Source: Bradyrhizobium sp. 1
GTDB taxonomy: Bacteria; Pseudomonadota; Alphaproteobacteria; Rhizobiales; Xanthobacteraceae
Direction: 5' to 3'
Assembly: GCF_023073315.1 (NCBI RefSeq)
Contig: NZ_JADPJH010000018.1
Coordinates: 495,534-559,533, forward strand
Length of the DNA stretch: 64,000 bases
The translations under genes and the position numbers were made by a program. Below are positions 19,208-28,000 of the stretch, one piece after another. The stretch's first letter is position 1; each line of letters starts with the position of its first letter. The notes under the pieces are model-generated. The model was not told the DNA's origin. It saw nothing but the letters and a program-made list of their open reading frames with translations, and did no database searches.

Positions 19208-19231
19208 TGGAATTCTCCTTGATCTCGGGTT

Positions 19232-19390
19232 TCAGGCGGCCAGCCGCGTTTTGCAGAACAGCCGCTCGATCTCAGTCTCGGCTTGCGCGACCAGAGAGGG
19301 ATGCGAGAGCCACGCGACGGTCAGCGCCGAGAGGTGACGGGTGATGGCGTTGCTGCCTGGAATGCTGGAGTCGACGTGCAGGATGTTCAT
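19232..19390 (-). pseudogene. Internally deleted FMN-dependent azoreductase (AzoR-like)
   Basis: A 52-codon frame with a GAGCGACG upstream region. It begins MNILHVDSSIPGSNAITRHL and SALTVAWL, the typical first strand and helix of AzoR-type NAD(P)H oxidoreductases, where the S-S-x-x-G-x-x-S pattern binds FMN phosphate. It then jumps after about 30 residues to an AQAETEIERLF segment that looks like the C-terminal helix of the same family, and stops. About 140 central residues are missing, so it cannot be a functional flavoprotein. The exact deletion junction cannot be placed without an intact homologue. Confidence 0.6.
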
Positions 19391-19719
19391 GATCGTCGCT
19401 CCTTATTGATGGAGCGATTGGATACGCGCACACCGCCTGATGATCGACCAGCGCGGCATATCATTGTTGCCGGACAGCGCGCAATGCCGGCGCGCAGGGT
19501 GATTTCGCCGGACGCTCCCGGTAGGGTGGAAATCCCGATAGGGCATACTCAAGTTCATGTCGCACATGCCCGATTTCGAAGGCTGGGGGATGCCTCGATT
19601 TGCGTGCGATATCGAAATGTTTCTTCGAATCCGCCGGGAGGCGGCGCATCGCCCGCTTGTCCGCGAGTGCGGGGAAGGGCTAACCTAAAGGCTGTTCCTG
19701 GCATCTTCGAAGTGCGGTG
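19391..19719. other. Intergenic region with no gene seen
   Basis: About 330 bases between the azoreductase remnant (-) and the GH16 gene (+), and therefore expected to hold divergent promoters. I find no convincing coding frame, strong palindrome or consensus promoter in it. Confidence 0.5.
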
Positions 19720-20721
19720 ATGATCAGCCGTTGGACGAGAAGCGTTCTGGCTGCGATCGGCCTTTTGGCGTTGCCGGCATTGGGTGCCGCGCAGGACGAG
19801 CTTCATGACGCGCCTCGCAGCCTGTCGCTGCAAGTCACCACCGATCCTTCCATGATCGCGTGCCGCAGGCTGGAGAGCGTCAATCCCGCCTCGCTCGTGT
19901 TCCTGCCGTTGCGCCGGACCTTTAACGACGATTTCGACGAGCATCCGCTGTCGCACGGGCGCTGGGTGCCGCATTATGCCGGCGGCGCGGCGTGGCCGGA
20001 GGCGCGCTATTGGGGCGGCGACGGCTCCGATTTCAAGCGCAAGACCAGTGCCAATGGCGAGCAGCAGATCTATGTCGATCCGCGCTACGCGGGGCGCGCC
20101 GGGACGCCGCTCGGACTCGATCCTTTCAAGGTCAAGGACGGTGTGCTCTCGATCATCGCCAGCCGCACGCCACCGGAATTGAAGCCGGTGCTGTTCAACA
20201 ACGATTACATCTCGGGGATTTTGACGACCCAGGGCACGTTCGCGCAGAAGCACGGCTATTTCGAAATCCGCGCCAAGGTGCCGGTTGGTCATGCGGTGTG
20301 GCCGGCGTTCTGGATGCTGGCGGATGACGGTGGTTGGCCGCCGGAAGTCGACGTGCTGGAAGGCCGCGGCGAGCGGCCCGGCGATCTCGTCATGACGACG
20401 CATTGGCGGATTCCGTCGACCCAGAAGATCCAGTCCTGCGGCTTCGACTTCGCGGTCGGTGATGCCTCGAACGCCTTCCACAATTACGGTGTGCTGTGGG
20501 AGGAGGATCGCCTGGTCTATTTCATCGACCGCAAGCCGGTGTCCGACATCAAGGTCCCCATCGGCTTCGACGATCCCATGTACATGATCGTCAATCTGGC
20601 GATCGGATCGAAATTCTTTCCCGGCGTCAGTCCTGTCGATGCGGAATCGCCTTCGAGCGTCGCATTTGAGATCGACAGGATTTCCGCCTATCAGATCGAT
20701 ATGGAGCAAGCGCGGAGATAG
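19720..20721 (+). CDS. Glycoside hydrolase family 16 (beta-glucanase-like), secreted
   Basis: A 333-residue exported enzyme. The signal peptide covers about 1-24 (VLAAIGLLALPALGAAQ). The GH16 jelly-roll carries the catalytic E-V-D-V-L-E motif (E209, D211, E214) in WPPEVDVLEGRG, preceded by HAVWPAFWMLADDGGWPP, typical of beta-1,3(4)-glucanases and related enzymes. The motif is the ExDxxE form with the beta-bulge. The first possible start is the GTG at 19717; I use the ATG immediately after it. Its stop touches the start of the GH1 gene, so the pair forms one operon that could cleave a beta-glucan outside the cytoplasm and then finish the oligomers. Confidence 0.88.
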   Translation: MISRWTRSVLAAIGLLALPALGAAQDELHDAPRSLSLQVTTDPSMIACRRLESVNPASLVFLPLRRTFNDDFDEHPLSHGRWVPHYAGGAAWPEARYWGGDGSDFKRKTSANGEQQIYVDPRYAGRAGTPLGLDPFKVKDGVLSIIASRTPPELKPVLFNNDYISGILTTQGTFAQKHGYFEIRAKVPVGHAVWPAFWMLADDGGWPPEVDVLEGRGERPGDLVMTTHWRIPSTQKIQSCGFDFAVGDASNAFHNYGVLWEEDRLVYFIDRKPVSDIKVPIGFDDPMYMIVNLAIGSKFFPGVSPVDAESPSSVAFEIDRISAYQIDMEQARR

Positions 20722-20723
20722 TG

Positions 20724-22187
20724 ATGCCGTCTGATGTCTCGCGGCGTGATTTTGCAAGACTCGCAGGGCTTGCCGCGCTTGGCACAGCGGCGGGCGTCAA
20801 GGCTGCGGAGAATGAAACGCCCGCATCGGCCGAGCGTGGCGCGCCCTTCCCGAAGGATTTTCTCTGGGGCACGGCGACCTCATCCTACCAGATCGAAGGC
20901 GCCGTCAACGAGGACGGCCGCGGCAAGTCGATCTGGGACATTTTTAGCCACACGCCCGGCAAAATCGAGGATGGCTCCACCGGCGATCGCGCCAACGAGC
21001 ATTACCATCGCTACAAGGCGGACGTCGCGCTGATCCGAGCGCTCGGCGTCAAGGCCTACCGTTTTTCAATTGCGTGGCCGCGTGTGTTTCCGGATGGAAC
21101 GGGCCAGCCCAATCCGAAAGGGCTCGACTTCTATAACCGCCTCGTCGACGAGCTGCTCGCGAACGGCATCGAGCCCTATGCCACACTCTATCACTGGGAC
21201 CTGCCGCAGGCGCTTCAGGACCGCGTTGGCGGATGGTCATCGAGTGATACGTCGAAGGCGTTTGCCGATTACGCGTCTTACGTCGCCGCGCGCCTGACCG
21301 ATCGCGTGAAGAACGTCTTCACCGTGAACGAGGTGGGGCGCTTCTTGAACTTTGGCTATGGCTGGGGCATCGACGCACCCGGCCTCAAGCTGCCGACCGG
21401 GCAGCTAAACCAGGCCCGCCATCACGTAGCGCTGGCGCACGGGCTTGCCGTGCAGGCGATCCGCGCCTCCGGGCGGGCCGGCACCCGCGTCGGTGCGGCC
21501 GAGAATATCGCGGCCTGCGTGCCGGCGATCGCAACGCCGGATAACATCCGCGCTGCCGAGATCGCGACGCGCGAGCTCAATGCCGGCTTCCTCGGCGTGG
21601 TGCTGGAGGGCAAATACACCGACGGCTTCCTCGCCTATGCCGGCGCCGACGCGCCAAAATTCACCGCAGAGGAGTTGAAGATCATCGGCACGCCGAACGA
21701 TTTCGTCGGCCTCAACATCTACGCACCGCAGTTCTACGTCACCGCCTCCGATCGCGCGCCGGGTTTCCACGTGCTGCCGTTCCCGACGTCGTTCCCGCAC
21801 ATGAATTCGGAATGGCTGCGGGTCGGCCCCGAGGTGATTTACTGGGCTCCGCGTCTCGCCGCAAAAATCTGGAACATCGAGAACATCTACATCAGCGAGA
21901 ACGGCACCTCGTCCGAGGACAGGATCGCCGCCGACGGCCAGATCTACGACCTCGACCGCATCATGTTCCTGCGCAATTATCTGACCCAGATGCAGCGCGC
22001 GGTCGCCGAGGGCGTCCCGATCCGCGGTTATTTCCTCTGGAGCCTGATGGACAATTTCGAGTGGATTTTTGGCTACGGCAAACGCTTCGGGCTCTACCGG
22101 GTCGACTTCGAGACGCAGGCAAGGGTGCCGAAGCTGAGCGCGGCGTTCTATCGCGACGTCGTGGCAAGGAATGCGATCGGGGTGTGA
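20724..22187 (+). CDS. GH1 beta-glucosidase with Tat-like signal
   Basis: A 487-residue TIM-barrel glycosidase. The N-terminus SRRDFARLAGLAALGTAAG is a twin-arginine leader, so the enzyme is probably periplasmic, which is unusual for GH1. FLWGTATSSYQIEGAVNEDG (about 46-65) is the family N-terminal signature. The nucleophile E392 lies in Y-I-S-E-N-G-T. The acid/base motif, normally T-x-N-E-P, reads T-V-N-E203-V, so the glutamate is kept but the following proline is lost. The GGAG before the ATG overlaps the end of the GH16 gene. Confidence 0.9.
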   Translation: MPSDVSRRDFARLAGLAALGTAAGVKAAENETPASAERGAPFPKDFLWGTATSSYQIEGAVNEDGRGKSIWDIFSHTPGKIEDGSTGDRANEHYHRYKADVALIRALGVKAYRFSIAWPRVFPDGTGQPNPKGLDFYNRLVDELLANGIEPYATLYHWDLPQALQDRVGGWSSSDTSKAFADYASYVAARLTDRVKNVFTVNEVGRFLNFGYGWGIDAPGLKLPTGQLNQARHHVALAHGLAVQAIRASGRAGTRVGAAENIAACVPAIATPDNIRAAEIATRELNAGFLGVVLEGKYTDGFLAYAGADAPKFTAEELKIIGTPNDFVGLNIYAPQFYVTASDRAPGFHVLPFPTSFPHMNSEWLRVGPEVIYWAPRLAAKIWNIENIYISENGTSSEDRIAADGQIYDLDRIMFLRNYLTQMQRAVAEGVPIRGYFLWSLMDNFEWIFGYGKRFGLYRVDFETQARVPKLSAAFYRDVVARNAIGV

Positions 22188-22196
22188 GACCAGCCC

Positions 22197-22754
22197 CTAC
22201 GGATCCAGTTCCGTATCCCAGTACAGATAGTCCAGCCAGCTGTCGTGCAAATAGTTCGGCGGGAACAGGCGGCCGTTGCGGTGGAGTTGGTGCACGGTCG
22301 GGGCGAAGGCGTGCTGGCGCGGAAACATCTTGGCCTGCACCGGGGTGAGATTGCCCTTGCGCAAGTTGCACGGCGAGCATGCCGCGACCACGTTCTCCCA
22401 GGTAGTCTGGCCGCCCTTGCTGCGCGGGATGATGTGATCGAAGGTGAGGTCTTCGGGCGAGCCGCAATATTGGCAGGCGAAACGATCGCGCAGGAAGACG
22501 TTGAACCGGGTGAAGGCCGGATGCGTGGTCGGCTTGACGAAGGATTTGAGCGAGACGACGCTCGGCAGCTGCATTTGCAGCGTGGGGCTGTGAACCGCCT
22601 GATCGTAATGCGCGACGATGTTGACGCGATCGAGAAACACCGCCTTGATCGCGTCCTGCCACGACCAGAGAGACAGCGGGTAGTAACTCAGCGGCCGGAA
22701 GTCCGCGTTCAGGACCAGCACCGGCCAACTGCCTTGCGAGACATGTGCGTTCAA
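22197..22754 (-). CDS. HNH endonuclease domain protein
   Basis: A 185-residue protein. After an N-terminal region (SQGSWPVLVLNADFRPLSYY) comes a zinc-binding HNH domain: CQYCGSPEDLTFDHIIPRSK (about 101-120), then G-G-Q-T-T-W-E-N-V-V-A-A-C-S-P-C-N. The two C-x-x-C pairs and the D-H-I-I-P catalytic core are complete. I chose the TTG at 22754 because AGGAG sits 7 bases upstream and the longer frame reads through unrelated codons. This widely conserved alphaproteobacterial chromosomal type is not linked here to phage genes; its role is unclear. Confidence 0.85.
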   Translation of the reverse strand: MNAHVSQGSWPVLVLNADFRPLSYYPLSLWSWQDAIKAVFLDRVNIVAHYDQAVHSPTLQMQLPSVVSLKSFVKPTTHPAFTRFNVFLRDRFACQYCGSPEDLTFDHIIPRSKGGQTTWENVVAACSPCNLRKGNLTPVQAKMFPRQHAFAPTVHQLHRNGRLFPPNYLHDSWLDYLYWDTELDP

Positions 22755-22915
22755 GTAACGCTCCTGGCCTCCATGTACGCTGCGAAGCAGCACGTATTGA
22801 CATACTACATGCAGCGTGACGGGATTGTGAAGCCCGCTGAGCGACTTATTCGGGCGCAAGCAATGCGGCAGCGGGGTGACGAAACGCTCAAAAACGCCGC
22901 GATTTGGGGGGGTCC

Positions 22916-23892
22916 ATGCGAGGCTGGCTGGCCGCGGTGCTCGCGGCCGTGCTCGGCACGGCGCCGATCTGCGCCGCTGCGGCTGAGGATTATCCGACGC
23001 GCCCCGTCACCATGATCGTGCCGTTCCCGGCGGGCGGTGCCACCGACACCCTGGCGCGCTTCCTCGGCGAGCGCCTGAACGCCGTGCTGAAGCAGCCGAT
23101 CGTGATCGAGAATGTCGGCGGCGCGGCCGGCTCGCTCGGCGTCGGCCGCGCAGTGCGCGCCGCTGCGGACGGCTACACGCTCTCGATCGGAACCTCGACC
23201 ACGCACATGCTGACCGGCGGGCTCTATGCGCTGCCGTTCGATCTGCTCCGCGATCTCGAGCCGGTGATCCTGATCGGCAGCGAGCCGCTTTTGATCGTTG
23301 GCCGCAAGGATCTGCCGGCGGACGATCTCAAACATTTGATCGCGTGGTTGAGGGCCAATCCGGATAGGGCCTCGGTCGGCATCGCCGGCGTCGGCGCCAC
23401 CGGCCATCTCGCCGGCATCGCGCTCCAGAAAGCGACCGGCACAAAATTTCAGTTCGTGCCTTATCGCGGCAACGCCCGGCGATGCAGGACCTCGTCGCCG
23501 GCCAGATCGACGCGATGATCGAGCCGGCCTCGAACTTCAGGGCGCTCGTCGGCGCCGGAAGCATCAAGGCGTTTGCGGTCACCAGCAAGGCGCGCTCGTC
23601 GTCCTGGCCGAACATTCCGACCGCCGACGAAGCCGGGCTCCCTGGCTATTCCGCCTCGCTCTGGTACGGCCTGTGGGTGCCGAAGGGGACGCCGCAAGAC
23701 ATCGCCGCAAAGCTCAACGCCGCGATGGTGCAGATTTTGGCGAGCCCGCAGGTCAAGCAACGCTTTGCAGAGCTCGGCATCCAGGTCTCGCCCCTGCTGC
23801 AGCAATCGCCGGACGCACTGCGCGTCTATCAGAAGGAAGAAGCCGAGCGCTGGTGGCCGATCATCAAGGCCTCGGGGGTGAAGGTGGATTAG
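22916..23892 (+). pseudogene. Tripartite tricarboxylate transporter receptor (Bug/TctC), frameshifted
   Basis: A periplasmic binding protein of the Bug/TctC family. It has an intact signal peptide (about 1-24), P-T-R-P-V-T-M-I-V-P-F-P-A-G-G-A-T-D, and the rest up to KFQFVPYRGNA. There the reading frame breaks near base 23,477. The continuation (AMQDLVAGQIDAMIEPASNF through AERWWPIIKASGVKVD) resumes in another frame. The sequence reads AACGCCCGGCGATG where one more C would restore G-N-A-P-A-M-Q-D. One base is therefore missing, either a real inactivating deletion or a sequencing error in a C/G run. No tctAB membrane genes are nearby; solitary Bug receptors are common. Confidence 0.85.
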
Positions 23893-23895
23893 CCG

Positions 23896-24873
23896 TCATT
23901 CCCGCACCCGTTCCAGCTTTTGCAGGCACCGGGTCGCGCGCACGATTGCTGGCATCTCCTCGTTCGGAAAACTCGTTGTCCAGTTGGTGACGCCGACTTC
24001 GCCGACATAGATGTCGCCCCTCGAATCCAGTGCGATGCCGTGCGGCGCCAGGAATTTGCCGCTGGCAACGCCTGGACCTTCTTCGCCACCGAGCCGGGCA
24101 ATGCGTTTGCCTTGCGCATCGACGATCGACAGCCGCGGGCCGAGATTGGGCACATTGCGGTTGATATCGAGGCCCGGGCCGAGCTCGCCGATCACGAAGG
24201 TCGGGCTCTTGGCCCCGCCGCAGCAGCACAGCGCGCAGGGCCGGTGCAGATTGTTCCACTGCGTCTCGTATTTGCCCTCGCCGTTGAACACCTGCACGCG
24301 ATGGTTCTCGCGGTCGGCGACATAGACCCAGCCGTCGGCATCGGTGGCGATGTTGTGCACGATGTTGAACTGGCCGGGATCGGTGCCCGGCTCGCCCCAG
24401 CTCTTCATCAGCTTGCCGTCGGGCGTGTATTTGTGCACGCGCGCATTGCCGTAGCCGTCGGAGACGTAGATCTCGCCTTTCGGCGACAGCGCGGTGTGGG
24501 TGCAGCGATGGAACGGCTCGCCGCTCATGAACGGCGCCGGCTTGGCCGGGATGCCAATCGTCAGCAGCACCTTGCCGTCGGTGGTACATTTGCGCACGGT
24601 GTGGTCGCCGTCATCGGTGCAATAGAGATTGTCGTCGGCGTCGATGTGCAGGCCGTGGGCGCGGGAGAACAGGCCCTCGCCAAAGCTCCGGAGGAAATTG
24701 CCCTCGCGGTCCAGCACCACCATCGGATGGGCGCCGCGATTGAAGACGTAAACGCGATCCTTGCTGTCGACCGCGACGGCAGCAACGTCGGTCAGCGTCC
24801 AGCCGTCCGGCAGCTTTGCGAAATTTTCGACGACGCGGTAGCGGTGCTCGCCGGTGCCCAGAATGGCTGGCAT
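23896..24873 (-). CDS. NHL-repeat six-bladed beta-propeller protein
   Basis: A 325-residue protein built of repeated blades with D-x-x-G-N/K-x-Y/V-V patterns, for example VDSKDRVYVFNRG, DADDNLYCTDDGDHTVRKC and DADGWVYVADRENHRVQVFN. This is the NHL / peptidyl-alpha-hydroxyglycine-lyase-like propeller pattern. A three-cysteine run CALCCCGG sits near residue 225. There is no signal peptide. I chose the ATG at 24873, which has GGAG 9 bases upstream; an ATG five codons earlier is possible. Function is not known; such proteins in soil bacteria often accompany catabolic clusters. Same strand as the FMO-like gene, but separated from it by a palindromic repeat. Confidence 0.78.
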   Translation of the reverse strand: MPAILGTGEHRYRVVENFAKLPDGWTLTDVAAVAVDSKDRVYVFNRGAHPMVVLDREGNFLRSFGEGLFSRAHGLHIDADDNLYCTDDGDHTVRKCTTDGKVLLTIGIPAKPAPFMSGEPFHRCTHTALSPKGEIYVSDGYGNARVHKYTPDGKLMKSWGEPGTDPGQFNIVHNIATDADGWVYVADRENHRVQVFNGEGKYETQWNNLHRPCALCCCGGAKSPTFVIGELGPGLDINRNVPNLGPRLSIVDAQGKRIARLGGEEGPGVASGKFLAPHGIALDSRGDIYVGEVGVTNWTTSFPNEEMPAIVRATRCLQKLERVRE

Positions 24874-24922
24874 GTGTGGTCTCCTCATCCGTATCGGCGA
24901 TGCGCGATCGTCTCCACACTGT

Positions 24923-24996
24923 CATTGCGAGCGCAGCGAAGCAATCCAGACTGTCTCCGTGGAAAGACTCTGGATCGCTTCGCTGCGTTCGCAATG
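24923..24996. repeat. Interspersed palindromic repeat
   Basis: Two 28-base arms (24923-24950 and 24969-24996) are reverse complements with two mismatches. The left arm begins CATTGCGAGCGCAGCGAAGC; an 18-base loop separates them. The element lies between two same-strand genes and would form a long hairpin in RNA. Confidence 0.85.
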
Positions 24997-25005
24997 AGGG
25001 GCGAC

Positions 25006-26781
25006 TTAAGCAGTGCCCACCTCGCGCCCCAAAATCCCTTCCTCGATCGCCTTGATCTGGAGCGCGAGGTATTTCGAGTTGATCCGGCACTGCGCGAGGC
25101 TGCCGGCGATGAACCACAGACCGGGCTGCTGCGTGCGCGCATACATGTTCCGCAGCTCGAGCCCGCCGCCAAAGCCCCAGACCGGGCCGACGCGGTCGGC
25201 GATGCCGTCGCCGAACAGCTTCCGCACCAGATATTCCTGCGGCTTGTAGCCGGTCGAGAGCACGATCAGGTCGGCGGCGATGGTCGAGCCGTCCTTCATC
25301 CGCGCGCCGTCAGCCACAAAACCCTCGATGTCGGAAAACTGCTTGAGCTTGATCGCGCCCTCGACGATCAGGTTGGAGCAGCCGACGTTGAAATAATAGC
25401 CGCCGCCGCGGGTGAGGTATTTGAACTGCCAGCCGGTGCCGGCCTCGCCGAAGTCGAGCCTGAAGCCGACGCGGGTAAGGCCGTCGAGCAGCTCCTTGTC
25501 GAGCTGTTTCGACTGCTCGGTCAGCATCACGTGGGTTTTCTTCGCAAGGGGCGTCGGCATCGAGGTCGCGATCAGATCGTTGTCCTCGAGCGTCCCTTCA
25601 TTGTAGGTCGCGTAAGCGAGCTGCGCCGAGGGCTCGATATTGGTGACCAGCGTGGGTGAGCGCTGCACCAGCGTCACTTCGGCGCCGCTGGAGCAGAGAT
25701 CCTGCGCGATGTCGTGGCCGCTGTTGCCGGTGCCGATGACGATGGCGCGCTTGCCCGTCCAGTTCTCGCCGTCCTCGTAGCGGCTGGAATGCAGCAGCGT
25801 GCCCTTGAAATTGTCGAGGGTCGGAATGTGCGGAATATTGGCGATGCCGCTGACGCCGGTCGCCATGATCACGTGGCGGGGATGCATGGTGCGCTTGCTG
25901 CCGTCGGCGCGCCGCAGTGTCACCGTCCAGCTGCCTTTGGCCTCGTCATAGGCGCCGCCCTCGAACTCGGTACCGGTCCAGAAGTTCAGCTCCATGGCGT
26001 CGACATAGGCTTCGAACCAGTTGGCGAGCTTGTCCTTGGGGATATAGGTCGGCCAGTTCGGCGGGAACGGCATGTAGGGCATGTGATTGACCTGCACCTG
26101 GTTGTGCAGAGTGAGCGCGTGATAGCGTTTGCGCCAATTGTCGCCGATCCGCGTCTCGCGATCGACGATCAATGTGTCGATCTGCAACTGCTTCAGCCGC
26201 GCTGCGATCGCGAGCCCGGCCTGGCCACCGCCGACCACCAGCACAGTCGGGTCGCGATCGGCATAGTCGCGCGAGGCGTTACGCAAATCGAGCCAGTTCG
26301 GTCCGCGGAAATCGCGCGAATAGGCCTGGCCGCGCGGCCGCGACGTACCGAGTTGTTCTTCGAACCCTTTGAGCTCGTCGAGTGCAGTGAGCAGCGTCCA
26401 CGCCTTCAGGCGGTCGCCATCAGCAGGATCGGGCACGAGCCGGACGATACCGCTGCCGCGGCCGAGCGCCGTCTCGAAATTGAAGATGGCTTCGATCGTG
26501 TTGGTGCCGGCGCGCGTCACCCAGCGCGGGGCCGCGCGGTTCGGTGCAATCTTGAAATGGCTTGGCGCCGCTTTGGGCGTGAGCGCCGCGAGCTCCCCCG
26601 CGATCGTATCGCGCCCGGCAAGCGTTTGCAGGTTCCAGCTCAGAGCCAGTACGTCTCGCCAAAAACTGTCGGCGAGGAAAAGGCGATCGAGAGCGGCGGG
26701 CTCGGGTTTGCCCGACGAGCGCTCGAATTCGTCGAGCCAGGCTTGTGCGGAGACGGAAATATCCTGCGTTCTGTCCAGCAT
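25006..26781 (-). CDS. FMO-like NAD(P)/FAD-dependent monooxygenase with N-terminal NTF2/SnoaL-like domain
   Basis: A 591-residue flavoprotein. Residues about 1-150 look like a SnoaL/NTF2-type domain. The flavin-monooxygenase part follows, with FAD site VLVVGGGQAGLAIAARLKQ (about 181-199) and NADPH site IVIGTGNSGHDIA (about 345-357). A later LIVLSTGYKPQEYLV is the conserved strand of FMO/YUCCA-type enzymes. It likely oxidises a small nitrogen-, sulfur- or ketone-containing substrate; the exact one is unknown. The combination of an NTF2-like domain with an FMO is a known architecture. Start ATG at 26781. Confidence 0.87.
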   Translation of the reverse strand: MLDRTQDISVSAQAWLDEFERSSGKPEPAALDRLFLADSFWRDVLALSWNLQTLAGRDTIAGELAALTPKAAPSHFKIAPNRAAPRWVTRAGTNTIEAIFNFETALGRGSGIVRLVPDPADGDRLKAWTLLTALDELKGFEEQLGTSRPRGQAYSRDFRGPNWLDLRNASRDYADRDPTVLVVGGGQAGLAIAARLKQLQIDTLIVDRETRIGDNWRKRYHALTLHNQVQVNHMPYMPFPPNWPTYIPKDKLANWFEAYVDAMELNFWTGTEFEGGAYDEAKGSWTVTLRRADGSKRTMHPRHVIMATGVSGIANIPHIPTLDNFKGTLLHSSRYEDGENWTGKRAIVIGTGNSGHDIAQDLCSSGAEVTLVQRSPTLVTNIEPSAQLAYATYNEGTLEDNDLIATSMPTPLAKKTHVMLTEQSKQLDKELLDGLTRVGFRLDFGEAGTGWQFKYLTRGGGYYFNVGCSNLIVEGAIKLKQFSDIEGFVADGARMKDGSTIAADLIVLSTGYKPQEYLVRKLFGDGIADRVGPVWGFGGGLELRNMYARTQQPGLWFIAGSLAQCRINSKYLALQIKAIEEGILGREVGTA

Positions 26782-26965
26782 GCGCGACCTCGTGGCCGTC
26801 TTCGCGGCGTTTCCTCGAAGGTCGAACGCTATACTGGAACGAGGGACGTCGAAAGCGCTTTACCCGAGCAGCGAGAGCATGTTGCCCTGCTCCGGCGGAA
26901 TGCGCCCTTCGGCGTATTGGGAAAAATCCGCCGCCCTTCCGTGATTCGAGGAGGACACGCAAGAA

Positions 26966-26989
26966 AAGGCTCCACCTGAGTGGAGCCTT
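26966..26989 (-). terminator. Intrinsic terminator of the stress-protein gene
   Basis: AAGGCTCCAC and GTGGAGCCTT form a perfect 10-bp stem with a 4-base loop. Read on the minus strand it is followed by TTTTCTT. It lies 45 bases past the stop of the gene at 27035-27664. Confidence 0.8.
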
Positions 26990-27034
26990 CCTTGCAGTCT
27001 TGGATTGCGGGATTCGCCGCGGCGAGCGGAGTCC

Positions 27035-27664
27035 TTATCTGCCCCGCGTGCCGGCGCCATACAGCTCGCGTTCCCGACCGATATCGTCAGGTGACAGCGG
27101 CGGGCTTGCGGCATCGAAGTCGTTCCAGCCGGACTTTTGCCAAGCCGTGCTTCGATCCTGCAGGTTCACGGACTTCTCCTGCAGAAGGGCATCGAAACGG
27201 GCCCGGTCTTGCTCGGCTACTCTCGCCGACACCAGCGTCCCGCCGCGACGCACGCCTTCAGCATAGCGCGACGCGTCTTCCTTCGACACCCCGGCTTGGG
27301 TCAACGCGCCGACGATGCCACCTGTCGCCGCGCCGGCTGCGGCACCCACCGCGGCCGAAGCCAGCCATCCGGCAGCAACGACCGGTCCGAGGCCCGGAAT
27401 AGCGAGCAAGCCGAGTCCTGCAAGCAGGCCCGCCGCAGTGCCGAGGCCTGCGCCGATGCCAGCACCCGTGCCGGCACCTTCGGCGCGATCGTCGACGCCG
27501 TCGCGATCGCGGTCGACTTTGCCGGTGGAGGAGCCGTACCAGTTGTCGGAATTGTTCGCGACGATGCTGATGTCGGAGTGTGGCACGCCGGCGGCCTCAA
27601 GGCGGCTGACCGCACGTTCGGCATCCGAGTAGCTGTCATAGAGTCGAGAAATGGTGGTCGTCAT
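27035..27664 (-). CDS. General stress protein 17M-like / glycine-zipper protein
   Basis: A 209-residue protein. The N-terminal domain (TTTISRLYDSYSDAERAVSR, LEAAGVPHSDISIVANN) resembles the general stress protein 17M domain of Bacillus YflT. A long Gly/Ala-rich hydrophobic stretch (about 63-120, GTGAGIGAGLGTAAGLLAG and onwards) forms a glycine zipper likely to insert in membrane. It ends with a second 17M-like half (GVRRGGTLVSARVAEQDRAR). The family is stress-induced, but its mechanism is unknown. The start at 27664 is 15 bases after the stop of the secreted protein at 27680, so the two are probably one transcript. Confidence 0.75.
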   Translation of the reverse strand: MTTTISRLYDSYSDAERAVSRLEAAGVPHSDISIVANNSDNWYGSSTGKVDRDRDGVDDRAEGAGTGAGIGAGLGTAAGLLAGLGLLAIPGLGPVVAAGWLASAAVGAAAGAATGGIVGALTQAGVSKEDASRYAEGVRRGGTLVSARVAEQDRARFDALLQEKSVNLQDRSTAWQKSGWNDFDAASPPLSPDDIGRERELYGAGTRGR

Positions 27665-27679
27665 GTTTCATCCTCCTGC

Positions 27680-28000
27680 TTACTTGGCGGGGTTCACGTT
27701 GCCCTGGAAGTCGACGCTGACGTCGGCTTTGGTTCCGGCCTTGTCGGCCTTGCCGCGCCAGACGCCGCTGTCGTCCTTCTGCAAGCCGGAAACATTGGAA
27801 TAACCCGCGCCCTCGATCTTCGACTTCGCCTGGCCTTCGGTGAAACTGTTGCGGCCTGCGACAGGTGCGTTCGAGTTGTTGTGATCGGAGCTGTTGACCG
27901 CGTTGTTGCCCGGCCCGCTTTGCGCCTTTTGCGACTGTGCGCTTACGGGCATGGATCCCAGCAGCAGGAGAGCCGCGGCGAGCGAAATTAAACGTGACAT
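27680..28000 (-). CDS. Secreted protein with PepSY-like C-terminus
   Basis: A 106-residue exported protein. The signal peptide (SRLISLAAALLLLGSMPVSA) is followed by a Ser/Asn/Gln-rich linker. A small domain follows (SFTEGQAKSKIEGAGYSNVS, then GVWRGKADKAGTKADVSVDF) resembling PepSY-type folds in which a helix precedes a three-stranded sheet. Function unknown. Start ATG at 28000 with a GGAGGAC site. Directly upstream of the stress-protein gene. Confidence 0.72.
   Translation of the reverse strand: MSRLISLAAALLLLGSMPVSAQSQKAQSGPGNNAVNSSDHNNSNAPVAGRNSFTEGQAKSKIEGAGYSNVSGLQKDDSGVWRGKADKAGTKADVSVDFQGNVNPAK

Noticed and set aside
22197..22859. HNH endonuclease as part of a defence or mobile element
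   Set aside because: No phage, integrase or restriction genes nearby, and the composition matches the chromosome. It looks like the conserved chromosomal type.
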